Assembly: GCA_963573385.1 (NCBI GenBank)
Contig: CAUYLG010033190.1
Location: forward strand, 124,001-188,000
Length of the DNA stretch: 64,000 nt
Source: Cacajao melanocephalus
Taxonomy: Eukaryota > Chordata > Mammalia > Primates > Pitheciidae
Reading direction: 5' to 3'
Shown: positions 35,498-48,812 of the stretch, in pieces
Layout: each line of letters begins with the position of its first letter
Position numbering within the stretch: the stretch's first letter is position 1
Translations under genes and position numbers: made by a program
Notes under the pieces: model-generated
The model's input: the letters and a program-made list of their open reading frames with translations, nothing else
Databases searched by the model: none
Told to the model about the DNA's origin: nothing

Positions 35498-38400
35498 AAT
35501 GTATAAAGTATTTTGTTAACTTTATGCCATTTCTTTCTCAATTTTTAATTTTTAAGTATTTTATACAGATGTAGTATAAGGTATGTTTATTCTTTTGTGG
35601 CTAATTAGATGGATAAAAATTATTGAAGCTGTATGATATATGAGGCACCATGCTTGACAATGTGTAGAACCTAAATTTCAGTGGAAGGACCAAATGATTT
35701 AGGAATAGAATATGGTCAGTAATTTTCTTTTTAATTATATACTGTTTCAAGCAGTTATTATAAATAATAATTCACTAGATATTTATATTAAATACAATTG
35801 CTATCATGTATTTTAAAATATGTAATATAAAAATAAATGTTTTTTAAGTTTAAAAGACCTAGTTCATTGTTTATTGAGATGACACTAAAAGGCTATGGTA
35901 TTAGGAAATACTTACTTCATTATAATATCCATGTAGCACAGAAATTGCATGTAATTTTTAACATTGATTACACAAAATATGGTTGCTAAATGTAACAAAA
36001 ATAAAAATAAATATTCTTTATTATCTAAATCTGTATGGGAGGGATCTTTTTGCTTCTCATTATTTATAATGAGAAAATTACTTTCCCATCAAAGCAAGTC
36101 TCCCTCATGAAAAATATTACGTATATTGTTTGTAGCATCTTTTCTTCTCTACATCAACATCATACGTTGATGACTTTCTCGGTGTAGGGTATTAGATTTT
36201 GACATAAGTTAATTCAAGTAGGAAGTCAGATGTTAAGTGTGCAACACATCGTCTCCTCAAGTAGCAGTGCACTCCATGCTGCCTGACATCACAGTATTGC
36301 CTGAAGAGGTATTCTTTGGTTCTTCCATGAAGGGGAGATTATCTGTGCCTCTCAAATTATAGTCAGTTGTTTGAGAATGTGGCAAATGACAATTTGCGAT
36401 AATGTCATAATTTGAAAAAGGAATGTTACTAGGAGGAAACCTATTTATGTTTCAAATAAACAATCTAAAATGATAGGAAATTAAAATCTGCACATGGTAT
36501 TTTTCACACCAGGGTAAATACTTTATGCAGAGGTTTGGACAGCGGTTGTAATTCAGCAGTCTTTTGTGGCGGGTGCTTCAGTTTTGTTGGGAGGGGAGGT
36601 CCTTGCACCAAAAAATGACTGGTGGCTGGGTAGTAATGGAGAGGGCTAGCAGCTGGCATTAAAAAAATAAACTGTTTGACTCAAACATGTAGCTCCCTTT
36701 TTGTCACCAACTCGCAGTAAATTTCATTCTCTTCACATAACCATCAAGTGATCTTGGGTCCTTTTTTTCTTTTCTTTTTTTCACAGTAACTTTCTCTCTC
36801 TCTCTCTTTCTCCATTTTTACCTGATTTTTATTAACATGCTTTCTCCTGTGATTAGGGTGTTCAGCAGTACAGTCCCAATTTATGCTTATTGTTCCATTT
36901 TGGACAATAAATGACCTAGTCAACCTACCTGAACATTGCCCAAATACATTATTTTGTAAAATAAATGGTTATCCTAGGTGTCTGAACTAGCTAGTAGGAA
37001 TAGATCAGGAAGGGCAATAGGAAATTTAAATCTAATAAGGCATTTGCTTCCCCAGATCTTTTGTTAGAAGGCTCTATGTAAAGTGTCCATAGAATATTTC
37101 TTGTCATATCTTTCTGAGAATTAAGTTTCTTTCAGTGTATTTTAACCTGCTAAACTCCTATTTATCATTAACTCCTGGTTTCTTTTAATGCTCTAAATCA
37201 CCGTTTTCCAAGTAAGGTAATTATTCTTAAGGCTTTGAATTGTGGAGATTCAGGGCTATAAACACTTACTCTCTAGAAAGCATTATCATGTGTACTCTGA
37301 GCTAAGAAAATCATTATATACTGTTGTAATAATGAGCAGTAGTAGCTGACCTATTATTTAGGAAATTCTCTTAGGAAAAATTTTGATTCTGCTAAAGTAG
37401 TAGTGTCTTGACATCAATGATGTTTGCCCTAGCAGTAATTTCCCAGTAATGTCTCAAGTCTCATATCATTGTCTCATATTAACATCAGTGCTATGGGCCT
37501 TTCACGTAAAAAGTATAGATGATTAAAAATAAGTAATGACTAATGGTCTTTTCCCAATTCATATGTATTATTTGAGTTTGTGATTATAAAAAGTAAGAAT
37601 AGCTTATTAAAGTCTCTAATTTGTGATTAAGTAAAAATAATTATTTGTACCACCTACTAACTATATAAGTAATATATAGTTATATTTGTACAAATATCTG
37701 TAAATATATGAACATTCATATGAATCTCTCATAATTAGTTTGTTAAGGTCACTCAAAAATCTCTTCTGTTGGATAGAAAAGATTATTTTAAGTACAAAAT
37801 ATTTTGAAGAACAGAAAATGACAGTCTACTTTTGTGAAGGAATAACAAAAAGGCTGCTTTTTTCCCTATCTGGAATTCTCTCTCTAGTTTGCTTGGTAAG
37901 TGTTATTTCTGAATAGAGATTTTAGTATGTATAAATATTTCTACTGATTGTCTTTGAGAGAATGCTCATGCTATCCTCATATATCACAGGGGAAATCTTC
38001 CCATTTTTATAAGGCTGATGTTATCTAGCAAGTTTTCTACCTCTCTAGGTTGTTGAAAAGATGATATTTTAGGGTTTTTGTAAATATCATTTTGATCATC
38101 TGCATCCAGTGAAAGAAACAGATTTCTTAATGAAGGAATTCAGTTTTTTAGCTGCAGCCCTTATCACTATCCAAGACAAAATGTTTTTCTCCATTTTGTC
38201 TTGGAATTCAGAGGCCTATTATTTTACTTTTATTTTTCAGCCACTAAACTTGAGGGTTTTAGGCTGAGTTTATTTCTACCTACTAACATATAAAATAAGA
38301 AATAGGCATTTCAATCTTTTTTCTAGTTGATGATATTTTTCTATTTTGTCTTTAAATGTGTTTCAAATTGAGCTTATTATCTCTGAATACAAACTGGTTC

Positions 38401-39554
38401 TTCTTCCTCTGGTCCCTGTTTTGTTACAGGAAACACTTACTGGATTAAGTCAGCTTAATCCACTTAATGCCCATCTACTTTGACTCCCTGTCTTTTGTTC
38501 CAAATGTCCCATGATTTGCCAGGTACTTTCTTGACATCAGTGGCAGGCACTTCTCTCATCTCTGTTGCCACTATCTTGGCTCAAAGTATCATTACCTTTT
38601 TTTTTTTTTTACCTTAGTGAGTATGAGTGGTCTCCTAATTAGTAGAATTGCCAATAAAATTGGACATTTACAAATTTGTTCTGGAGAAAATTAGCTATAT
38701 TTTTAATTTAAATGTAAGCATTTAAATACATACGTAGAAAATGGTAAATACTTTCTTCTTTTTTTTCCTTTTTATTTGGGGGTCATGTCTGAAGCATTAT
38801 TCTTTGTCTTTGGAAAGAAGTGGGATTTGAAATATAATTTATTATGGGAAATTAGCTTCCTTAAATATATTATTTACATATATTTCTTAAATATATACAT
38901 ATGTATATTTATATACACATGTATGTTTGTATCACACTGCCTTTAAAATTCTCAATTTACTTAAAGAAATGTTTTAATTTCCAAAAAATACACTTGCCAA
39001 TGACTTCATTCTTGTTCATTTGATGACTCTACTTACTGTTTCATTTACATAAGCTGATTTTCATAAGTAGCTTTGGATTTTGCTAGGGTATGCGCAATTT
39101 GATGTGTGTTTGGAGATTGGCTATCAACATTTATTTTGTCCTATCGAGTTTAACCTTTACTTAAAGGCTGGTAGTTTTACTTAGCTGTCCCTTTGGTATT
39201 ATTTGAGTAATATTAAGAAACCGTTGATTGAAAATACCTTTTCTACCAGCTTGAATCCCAGCTTGAAAATTTTATCACGAATCACTATTTTGGTTTTTAA
39301 GTGTTGAGGCAGTTGATAAAATGTAAGTGCTTTATGAGAGAAATAGTGTAAGGAATTATCACACTGCAGCTTGAGTCCCTGGCAGAGCATCAGGGACAGC
39401 CTAGATGTTCCCTCAGGCTCTACCTTAGTCTCTTTAGGATTTCTGCAGCTGTTACTCTGCCTAGCCACCTTCAGAAGCTGTGGACATTTGTTGCATCTAT
39501 CAGTTGACCTGGCCTGGACAGTCTTTAACATTCTCTTCATTGTTTTCACTATCT
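35498..39554. other. 4 kb with no recognisable interspersed repeat
   Basis: Contains a 9-bp-arm hairpin at 36054-36075, a TC-rich tract at 36790-36812, TATA/CATA low complexity at 38870-38935, and overlapping frames on both strands at 39199-39562 (116 and 63 codons) without splice support. The 36230-36720 block is of higher complexity. Confidence 0.4.
38171..38204. repeat. Perfect 13-bp-arm inverted repeat
   Basis: CCAAGACAAAATG (38171-38183) and CATTTTGTCTTGG (38192-38204) are exact reverse complements around an 8-base loop. Confidence 0.85.
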
Positions 39555-39557
39555 TTA

Positions 39558-39757
39558 CTTAAGCATTTACTATGTAGAACAGGTACTATACCACATGCTA
39601 AAGTTGTCTATTTTAAGCCTTCTAATACTATTAACAGTTGAGAAAAGGAAGACTTAAGGTAGTTTAAATAATTAGTATAAAATCACTCATGTAGTGAGTT
39701 GCCTAAGTCGTTGCCTGCCTTCTTAACCACCACATTTTGTTGCCTATCTATCACCCT
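39558..39757 (-). mobile_element. MIR SINE, antisense, nearly full length
   Basis: AAGCATTTACTATGTAGAAC, GGTACTATACCACATGCTAA, AACAGTTGAGAAAAGGAAGA, GTGAGTTGCCTAAGTC and TTCTTAACCACCACATTTTG reproduce the reverse-complement MIR order from tail to head. Confidence 0.85.
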
Positions 39758-40474
39758 AATTCTTGCTGGCTTTAGAACCTGGAGAGGTGAACCCAATATA
39801 AGCATCTGATACTGTGTAACACGAATTTTCAATATTTAGTTCTTATTTCCATGATTGTAAACACTAAGATTTCCTATGCTTATACTGTAGTTTTTTGATG
39901 CTGCTTTGTACATTTGGTCTTTGGGAAAGAAACTTAGTTCATGATGGATTTAGGATGTGGGTAAGATAGTGACAGCTCAAAATAGAATTCTCTGCTTCTT
40001 CCTACACTCATATTGACCAATACAAGGCACAGAGAAGAGTCTGATCTCAAAAACACTCAGGTCTGGGACAGGAACCTTAAGTATACTCCTGGATACATTT
40101 ATGTGTAAAAATGTTCGGGGAGAACTTTGTGGTTTTTAAAGGTAGATCCCTGTGTTTACTTAGATATTGGTAGATATTTTCCAATTAAAATATATTAGCT
40201 TTTCTTTTTAACAACGTGTGCAAAAAGAAACTTGAATTAATCTGTAGTTTATTTTGTTTCATATGAAACTATACTTGTCTTGAATTTTTTTCTGTATGTA
40301 AAACATTGCTAGGCAGGTGCTGCAAAAGTACAGGACTGGGAAATGGAGAACAAACATGATGAAGACACAATTTCTGCTCTCTGGAAAAATTATAGGCTTG
40401 TGAAAGGGATGGACAAATAATGCAAGAGAGTAAAGGAAGGCAATGGACAGAAGGGCCTAGGAGACAAGCTATAG
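39758..40474. other. Unassigned stretch
   Basis: No repeat family recognised. The 86-codon minus frame at 40269-40529 begins in the CA repeat. Confidence 0.4.
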
Positions 40475-40490
40475 TGTATGTGTGTGTGTC

Positions 40491-40536
<46 letters not shown>

Positions 40537-40545
40537 TATATATAC
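40475..40545. repeat. Opposed TG and CA microsatellite, (TG)n then (CA)19
   Basis: GTATGTGTGTGTGT at 40475-40489 is followed after CCAT by a CA run at 40494-40532 and a short TATA tail. The two runs are reverse complements and could pair as a stem. Confidence 0.95.
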
Positions 40546-41050
40546 TTTGATCGGCTGATTTGACTCTATCATTCACCCTTTGGGTGTGCAAAATGAGGTA
40601 GCCACCTTTTTCCTTTGAAAATAATGTTGTTTTTCAGATTCGTTGGCAAGTGTTCATATTGCTGAGAAGTAATTCAATATTTACTTTATGGACTCTCCCA
40701 CAGAGATAATATACTTTACTTTGAAAGTGATTTATTTGTTCGAAGAGCAATCTATCTTCTGGAACTCCTTAGCATTCCAATGGTTAATTTGTGTGAGTAC
40801 AACAGAATGTTGGGTCATTAATTTTAATTGTCTTGATTCTACTAGTAAATTATTTTTTAAGAAAGCACTTTGAAGAAGCACATAATTAAGAGCCTGAATT
40901 TATGTTGTCTATCTTTAAATTTAAGAACCTAACATTTTAAAGTATCTTTACAATTCTTACATGTAATTCAGGCCCTGGTACTTAATTTTTATATTGTCTT
41001 AAGAGCTCAATTGCCAACTAAAGTAACAATTACTATCATGAGGCCACAAG
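40546..41050. other. Unassigned stretch
   Basis: No feature recognised. Confidence 0.4.
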
Positions 41051-41420
41051 TACGGTCCTCCCTCAGTATCCGTGGGGCATTGGCTCTAGGACCCCTGATA
41101 GCAAAAACCTATGGGGACCCTTAGATTTATATGAGTCCCTTATATAAAATGATGTGTAGTATTTACATTTAGCCTACATGCATCCTCCATTTAACCTACA
41201 TACATCCTCCCATATGTTTAAAATCACCTGTAGATTGCTCATAATACCTAATATAATGTGTATGCTATCTAAGTAGTCATTAAACTGTATTGCTCTATTT
41301 GTATTATTTTTAATTATATTGTTATTTTTTATCGTTTGTTTTTCTTGTTGTATATTTTCAATTTGTGGTTAGTTGAATTTATGAATGTAGATCCCATGGA
41401 TATGGAGAACTAATAGTATA
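41051..41420. mobile_element. MER2-type Tigger (TcMar) DNA transposon fossil
   Basis: The left end reads TA then CGGTCCTCCCTCAGTATCCG. Then come GGCTCTAGGACCCCTGATAG, AGTCCCTTATATAAAATGAT, TAGTATTTACATTTAGCCTA, CATCCTCCCATATG, TAGATTGCTCATAATACCTA, ATATAATGTGTATGCTATCT and, at the right end, TGAATGTAGATCCCATGGAT and GGAGAACTAATAGTA followed by TA. This is the full MER2-like order with paired ends and TA target duplication. It is non-autonomous: no transposase frame is present. Confidence 0.85.
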
Positions 41421-41929
41421 GGATCATAAGGCAAGAACTCAATATAAATTTGCATATTTTCAAGTGTCTGTAACTTGAGAATAATGAGAGAGAAAACATT
41501 GTTTGCAGAAGTATAATTCTTTTAGTGCTGTTTGTGCAAAAACGTCATTATAGTGAAATCCTGAAGAGTTAAAATATAAAGTGAAAAAAATTAAGAGTTC
41601 TATTTGAAAGGTCACAGTTCTTGAATCAAAATGCATTCAGAGTCTGAAAAAACATTCTGAATTTTGATATCTTTATGGGTGTCATGCAGATTTGTCTTCA
41701 AGTAATGCCCCTAGTCCATCTAAGTAACAAGAAGAGTCTTACATAATGCAGGCATCTTTTATCTTTAAAATAAAAAATCTTAACTATTTAAATGATGTGG
41801 CCACTTTTGAATGTATTTTTTGTTTTACAAAACATTTCGTTTCAGTTTTGCAAGAAAAAATAAATAGGGATTGGCTATATGCATTGTTTTTATAAATTCA
41901 CATGCTAGTGTCTATAAAACCAAAGAGAA
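41421..41929. other. Unassigned stretch
   Basis: No feature recognised. Confidence 0.4.
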
Positions 41930-42062
41930 ATATTCACTCATTAATTTATTCACTCATTCCTTCAATGAAGGTTTGCTGAATGCCTTCTCTGGGCCATACA
42001 CCAAGTTCTCATCCTCAAGGGTTGTAGATGGAACATAAGCATTCCAACACATGCCTAGCAAG
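41930..42062 (-). mobile_element. L2 LINE 3' end, antisense
   Basis: TTCACTCATTCCTTCAATGA, GGTTTGCTGAATGCCTTCTC, GGGCCATACACCAAG and CCTCAAGGGTTGTAGATGGA follow the reverse-complement L2 tail (a 'cattcaacaaatatttattgagcgcctactatgtgccaggcac' pattern). Confidence 0.65.
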
Positions 42063-42109
42063 TGGAAGAGAGAGGATTCCATGTAGGAAAAGCATTTCTT
42101 ATCTCCCCA

Positions 42110-42412
42110 GTTGGCGTCTCTCAACTTTTTACTAATTCACTCACTTATTTCCTCACTCTTGTTCTTGCTTTCTTTCTCTTTGAATTGTCATAGTATTTCC
42201 ACAGTACTACTTTTATTGTATGTCTATTTTTAGATTATGTCTTTATTTGCATAGATATTTTATCTCGTATTAGGCCATAACCTTTTTTAGCACAATAATC
42301 TATGACTAATCATATTTCTCCATGCCTTATATTGTCTCACATGATTCCTTAAACTTATTAAGCACTATATGTGTATTTTTTGAAAAAATGAATACTTGAA
42401 TGAATGAAATCA
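42110..42412 (+). mobile_element. L2 LINE 3' end, sense
   Basis: It runs from the TCACTCACTTATTTCCTCAC region through a T-rich stretch and TTAAACTTATTAAGCACTAT, ending in GAATACTTGAATGAATGAAA, the TGAA-repeat end of L2. It is in opposite orientation to the neighbouring L2 piece. Diverged. Confidence 0.5.
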
Positions 42413-44044
42413 AAGATTAAGGCTTAGTTAATATAGTCTGAGAAGAAATCACAAACCTCCATCCCAGGATGACTTGGCTTTATAGGAACTATATGACTGA
42501 GGTAATCTGTTAAAATCTAATTATGCCAGGATCCAGGCCATTATGACATGAGCTTAGAGGTAGAGGGATAAAATGAGTGAACAGAAATCTACACTAATGA
42601 TGAGACACATAGCACTGCATTATGATGTCTGAGATCCACTTTACTTTTTATTTGATTTTAATTATTTAAAAAAAATTTATTACTTTTTATGTAAAACTTT
42701 TATTTTTAAATGATTTTCATACACTTATAGAAGGTATACATTGTATATCTAAATGTGTAAAACTTTTTAAAAGAATATTAAAAATAAGATAATCATCCCT
42801 TAATTTGGTAATTTTCCCCCTATAAGTTGCAAAATGTCTGCACTTTATCCTCTAATAACTTCCACAATATTTGTGTTTTTCAAACTCTTCAGTGCTTCTT
42901 AGAAGCGCTGCTCATGATCTTCAGGAGTTTGATGCACCTGCCAATTAGCTTTTTCAGTAATGGACTCTGCTCTGGACACTTCTGTGTTAACCTCTGTTTT
43001 ATTTTTGTAGTGCCAATGAAAAGTGATGTTTCTCTTTTACTGAGGCAAAGCAAAATGCCCCCAAAGTGTGTTCATTTACATGTAAATCTTTCTGCACAGC
43101 CCAGTGCCTGCTAAATTGGTACTATTGCCGGGTAAAGTGATGAGACCTAAATTGAGGCTATGGCTCAAAAGCCTTACTAATCTTGGTGCCGTGTTTCCAA
43201 ATCTGTTTCTTCATACTGCTGTGCAATGAGGTGCAGTTGCTAATCAGTTTGAAAACATCTCATTCTTCTTTTCCTTTTTTACTCCCTTGGAACTCGTAGT
43301 CACAACAGTCCACTGGAGGGTCTTAATAATAACACTACATCGTTAATGTTTTTGGTCTAGGTTTATATAAGTATAGCAGAATGAAAATCAGATTATATTA
43401 AAACGTATAAAACAAACAAACTTACAACAAATACTAGTGTTTGGTATTGTTACAGAAGCAACCGGTGGAAAGAACTCTCCGTATCTATGACTGATAGGGC
43501 ATTTTGGTTTCACAGAGAGGTTCTCTATGTGATTTCCCTGAACTTCAGCATTTATGTTTGTGTGTGTGTTTCATGACTTCTAATAGCCCACTTGCTTTCC
43601 ACCTGGGATTTTCTTCCTTACTATCTTAATGTAGTCTTGACATTCTTTGTAATACAGACTACATGTCTGACACACCTGATCTAAAAAGTTTGTCCTGCTT
43701 TGGTAGGACTTTGATATTGCAGAGCAGCATTTCAGGATTTGCTGAACCCAAGCAGCTGACATCCAAACAGCTTTCAAATGATGTGATTACTTACTGAAAA
43801 GCATTGAATTTCTCTTTAACTTTATTACTAAATTAATTGAGACTTTGGTTGAGATTATCTCGCGACTAAATGAAGTGATATTCTGTATGCATCTGCCAGG
43901 TTGCATAAAAATCTTGCATTTGTTTTAGTTCAAGTAACATTTAAAAAAAAAATCCTTCAGATGAGTTTCATTATATAGGGATGAGGTTGTGCTATGAATT
44001 TCTTCAAAATTTATATTTATATCCACATAAGTATGAAATAATTT
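42413..44044. other. Unassigned stretch with a conserved-looking block
   Basis: The block 42827-43260 holds a 95-codon plus-strand frame and motifs such as CCAATTAGCTTTTTCAGTAA and GCTAATCAGTTTGAAAAC, suggestive of homeodomain-type sites. The frame has no recognised protein similarity or clear splice sites and is not called as a gene. A minus frame at 43580-43777 is also unsupported. Confidence 0.35.
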
Positions 44045-44056
44045 GTGCTGTTTCTT

Positions 44057-44114
44057 CCATTCATCCATTTATCCATCCATCCACTCGTCTATCCATATTT
44101 ATATCCATCCATCA
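44057..44114. repeat. CCAT-rich tetranucleotide tract
   Basis: Imperfect CCAT/CCATC units, followed by CATTATTGAATATCTTAGGG, which may be the tail of a diverged antisense L2. Confidence 0.8.
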
Positions 44115-47100
44115 TTATTGAATATCTTAGGGATCTCGGGCGAATGAAACCAATTCTGATTTTACAAGCAAGCCATTTTAAACACCATGTTTCTAGGGTG
44201 GAATTATGTGTAGGATATCATAGGAGTGGAGAGAAAGATCTTCTGCTGTTACTGTCAGGCTTTATAATGTCATGTTTAAGCTGGTCAGGTTGGTCTTATT
44301 TATATATTTATGTTATTTCATGGATATTAACATCATCTATCTCTCTAGATTGTAAATTCAATAGACAATAATGACTTCTCAGGGCTTGTGCAGGCTTGCA
44401 TATTAGTAAAAGTTCGAAAATTCTTGAGAATGGAAAGACTGGCAGGGAACTGAACTGATTATAACAAAGTTACTGAGCTGATCATAACAAAGTTTTTGTA
44501 TTTATGTTTGTCATAAAATATCATAATAAAGAATGAGCTAATATATAAAGGTAAACTAATTCATTATTTCAAATTTTTATGACAAAAACATAAAAAAGTA
44601 AGTTGTCTTGTTAGGTAATAAAATACTTCTTGTTAATATTTTAATATAGAACAACTTCTAAATTTTATTAGCACATATAGATTATATGAGGGTGATTAAC
44701 ATTGGACTGATTGGAGGCACTGTCGGAAGGTGATGTGGTGAGTAGCTCTTCTCAGTGTTTTACCTATGTTTTCTTATTTACTTTTGGTCTCATTTTTTTT
44801 CATAGTTACATCTAGCATTGACAAACTAGGGTTCATTTTGTTTTACCTTATTTCATAGGATGTAGTATTTCTTTTGTTTCTTATAAATAATAAATAAGAT
44901 AGCTGGCCATATTGTTAATTAGTATTATGTGATCAGCCACGTATATATGCAGATAATTTTCTTTCAACAATGGCTTTGACCAAAACAAGTTAAAAAATAA
45001 ACAATATAAAGAAAAAAAATGTGAGGTGTTGACAGTGTATCTTGTCTCATTAACAATGTAATTATTTGGTTTTAACTCATAGTTCAAAGTAGATATCGAA
45101 TGCAATTAAAAAAATTAAAAGTAATTCAGACCATATTTGGAGACTCAAAGTTAATATCTGAAGCTCAAGGTTAATATCTTCAGTATCATTGGGATACCCT
45201 ACTTAGAGAATATGTTTTAACTCATTGGATATGTCTTGATATTTATAACATACAGGGCACAAATATAACATAATATGAAGGAGTTTTATGTAATTATTTT
45301 AAACTGCTTTTCTTATTATTAGATCTTGTCATTTACACTGCTAATCTATAACTCGAATGATATAAAATCAGCAATGAAGGAAAGGATGAACCTTAATTTA
45401 TAAGCATAGTCTAGGTATATTCTTTATGGGATACAGGTATCTCTATGAAAAAATTTAATCTTATGCTTTTAGGAATAATAGCAGCAATTCATTATTTCTC
45501 ATTCTATTTATTCTGTCATTTAAATATCTATTATAAAAGTTATCAAATTATCTGTTATCAAAGTAGTAAGATTGAAAAAGAACTGATCTCATGAATCTTT
45601 TAAAAATATATGGTTAAGGTAATCTAATGTAGAATCAGGAAATTTTCTAATCTAAAGGGTGAAAATGATTTTTTCTCATGACTAAGGATGTTCTCCTATG
45701 AATGAAATTTAGAGTAGAATTATAAATTATGTTTAAATTAATATATATTTTAATATTTGATTGTCCACTTCAGATTTAGCTTTAAAATCTATTTATGGTG
45801 TTATATTCAATTAGACAATACAAACAGTTTTAACTTGGTAATGGTTAGTGACTGTTTCCCAGTAGGAACATCTTTGGTATTTTCTTCCTATTATTTTTTT
45901 CTTCTCTGTAAGTATATGTGGAATTCTCACTCCACATGTAGAATTGTGCCAACCATTTGAGGATAACTCCAGGAGCAATACATACGAGGGCGGATTGTCT
46001 AAATCTCTGAGCTTCCATCATCATTCAGAATATATGAATACCAAGTTAAAAACGATAAGTGAATTTGAGACTAGTTATAGATATAGGTGTTTTCAGTATT
46101 TCATATTGTGTGCTTGTTTAGAAGGAAACAGTAGAGCTCTTGATCCTACCTTCTGTCTGAAAAGTGTTGTCAAAGGAAGGCAACTCTTGCTTGAACTGGC
46201 ATTGACCTTGGGAACTATTATATTTCCAGCTGAATTGACTGTGTCCCTCTCCCTTTCTAATAGAGAACTGATTACATTTTTCTTATCTTTATGTTTATTC
46301 CTCTCTCCATGTGCTTTTTAATTTTGCTTCTATTACTTACATTTTAATAAAATATTTGTGTATTTTGTAAGTAAATCAAACTCTTAAAAAGTAGGTAATG
46401 GGAACCATCCCAAATGTCTATGGGGAGAACTAATATATTTTGAATGCCTTATCTGTTTATTTTAGTGATTTCTTAGTTATTTATTAAGGGACGTGAAACT
46501 GAGACATATATGTATCATTGATAAGGTAGAGGGAAAGCCACCTGGTTGCTTAAAAAATGCACAGGTTCTTATTGTGGAGCTGTTATCACTGTCTGGTATC
46601 TGAATGCTTCTTAGCTTCTTCTCAAGGAAAATTAAGAACACACAAATTTAAAAAATAAAAACAATTCACATATTACTCAAATATAGTTAAAATTAGGACA
46701 TTGTTGAAGTGTGTTGAGGTAGACAATGAAACAACACAGTGGGATCAGGTTATTGTGTTTCAGTGGAGGGGTAGCAAGGAAAATAGGACTATACATTTTT
46801 TGGCACTGAGACAAATTTTCTAGATGGTAGCCCCAAGAAAGAACACTGACAATCTTACTAGAACTGTTTCCTAATCGTTATATTGATTGCTTGGTCTTCA
46901 TAGCATATTCAATGAAAAGGCAGCTAGTTGGCTTATATTTGTATTGTGGTGCTGAGCCTGCACTTTAGACATTTTCTTTTTACTTGAGGTCATTAGCAAT
47001 GTGGTTTTGAAGGAAGGAAGATTTTTTTCTCAAATTAGACAGACCTATGGATATTTAAAGGGATTGAAAGTTTAAAAAGTTGAGTAATGCAGGTCTCTAT

Positions 47101-48164
47101 ACCAGGATGCTTGGTGGTCCCCTGATCACACTTGCCCCTCCTGACCCTTAGGTGAACACCTGCTTTATTGTGAGAACACACAGGTGGCTTCTGGTAGAAC
47201 AGATGACTATAGCAGAAATGCTTGTCTGGTTCAGCAATCCAGTTAACGCCTCATGAGCACTTAATTTCATTGATGTAGTTAATATAGAAGATGGGTGGCT
47301 TCTAGTCAACAAAATCTGGCTGTTTGACACATAATACTATGGTCCATCCCTCGGACTACCCAGTTTAGAATGTGCCTCTAACCTGTTCCATGACTGATAT
47401 CTAATCATTATGATCTCTTTCAATACTCATATTCAGAAATCCTCTTCTCTCTGCTGATGTAGAAGTACTTTGTTTTATCTTTAGAAAAAAGCATGTTTCT
47501 TTGGGAGGAAGGGCCCTGCTTGGAAATAACATATTCCTGCAGGATTTCTTTTTTTCTCCCGTGGGCCAGCTAAGTTATTCATAGATCTTAGTGCTTTCCT
47601 AAGAGACTTGTGAACTAATTGAGAATTTGGTAGGAAAGAAAGAGATTCTCAACTTCTTACTATAGTAAATGCGTTTCTAGAGACTATGGCCTTGAGTATA
47701 TCCCTTTTCAAAATCTGCTTGGGGGTTTAGGGTTTTAAACTTATGCCAGGAGTGATATTGATTAAGCATTTTCTGCCTTGCCCATTAGCTCTTCCTTCTG
47801 CTCAGTGCTGGTGAAATCATGATTTGTGCCGTGGAAATCACCAAGGCAATAAATCTAGCACTTATGACTTCAATGCATTATTAAGAAGAAAGCACAGATG
47901 GACTGCAAGGGAGCAAGCAGTGGTTAAAACCAACTAAATATTTGATAATTAATAAATGTAACAGAGGAAATGAACAGCAAATGAAGGAGTAGCAGATCCT
48001 ATTTTTAACTGAAATGTAGTATAAAAATTCTGCTTTTTAATTTTAAAAAGTTATCTCCATAGCATTGAAAGAAAATCGTTTGGTTCTTGAGAATGTTGAC
48101 TGCAATCTGCAATCAACTTTGGGTCCAGCTTAAACTTCTAAAACATAGGTACTCCTATTTTTTC
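44115..48164. other. 4 kb with no confident feature
   Basis: Short imperfect tandem duplications occur near 44453-44492 (CTGATTATAACAAAGTT type) and 45142-45180 (CTCAAGGTTAATATCT type). A 125-codon plus frame at 45944-46321 has no recognisable domain, no clear splice sites, and a Leu/Ser/Phe-rich end. The block 47100-47480 is more GC-balanced and unidentified. Confidence 0.35.
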
Positions 48165-48550
48165 AATATTAGCTAAGTTTCAGGAACTGTGCTATGTGCT
48201 AGTAATTCAAAGATTAAGCATGAATACTATTTTCAAGGAACTCTAAGTCTTTAATAGGGATCCATGCATATAAACATAACTAGTGAGTAAACTAGTGAAT
48301 AAACAAGGTTATATACTGGCTCCAGAGGAGGGCATGATCACGTCTGCTGGGCTAGGCTCAGGAAAGACCTCAGACAGGAGACTCTTGAGCTGAGCCTTGA
48401 AGGAAGACAAGGAACTCATTCAGAGAAAATTAGGGAACTCATTCTAGGCAGAGGCACAGAGGCGTGAGACAGCATAGCTGGTCCAGGACACTAGAATGAC
48501 TCAAAATGGCAGGAGCAAAGAATGTATATGGAGCAACAGTGACAGGTATA
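48165..48550 (-). mobile_element. L2 LINE remnant, antisense
   Basis: TCAGGAACTGTGCTATGTGC, CTAGTAATTCAAAGATTAAG, CAAGGAACTCTAAGTCTTTA, AGGAAAGACCTCAGACAGGA, GAGCTGAGCCTTGAAGGAAG, CATTCTAGGCAGAGGCACAG and GGAGCAAAGAATG follow the usual order of antisense L2 3' sequence. Confidence 0.7.
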
Positions 48551-48639
48551 CATATGAGAATACAGGCATAGAAAAATGGTAGGCAAAAGATGACGAGAGT
48601 CCGAAGTCAGATAGTAGCAATGGGGATGGAAAGAATGGG

Positions 48640-48812
48640 TCATTTTACATCATTTATTAGATGGGTGTCCTTGGACAAGTTAATTAATCTCTCTGAGCCA
48701 CAATATTGGTACTTATTAAATGGATATAATAATCTGCATCTTACAGTTTTGTTGTTAGCACTAGAGAAAACATATTTGTGTTTCCTGAAATAGTAAGTTC
48801 TCAATAAGCGAA
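48640..48812 (+). mobile_element. MIR SINE, sense
   Basis: GTGTCCTTGGACAAGTTAAT, TAATCTCTCTGAGCCACAAT, ATGGATATAATAATCTGCAT, CTTACAGTTTTGTTGTTAGC and TAGTAAGTTCTCAATAAGCG match the MIR core and tail. The 67-codon frame here is incidental. Confidence 0.85.

Noticed and set aside
39199..39562. 116-codon minus frame overlapping a 63-codon plus frame
   Set aside because: Frames open on both strands over the same bases with no acceptor or donor; chance is the simpler reading.
45944..46321. 125-codon plus-strand frame
   Set aside because: No recognised domain, no convincing splice sites, and amino-acid composition typical of translated AT-rich non-coding DNA.
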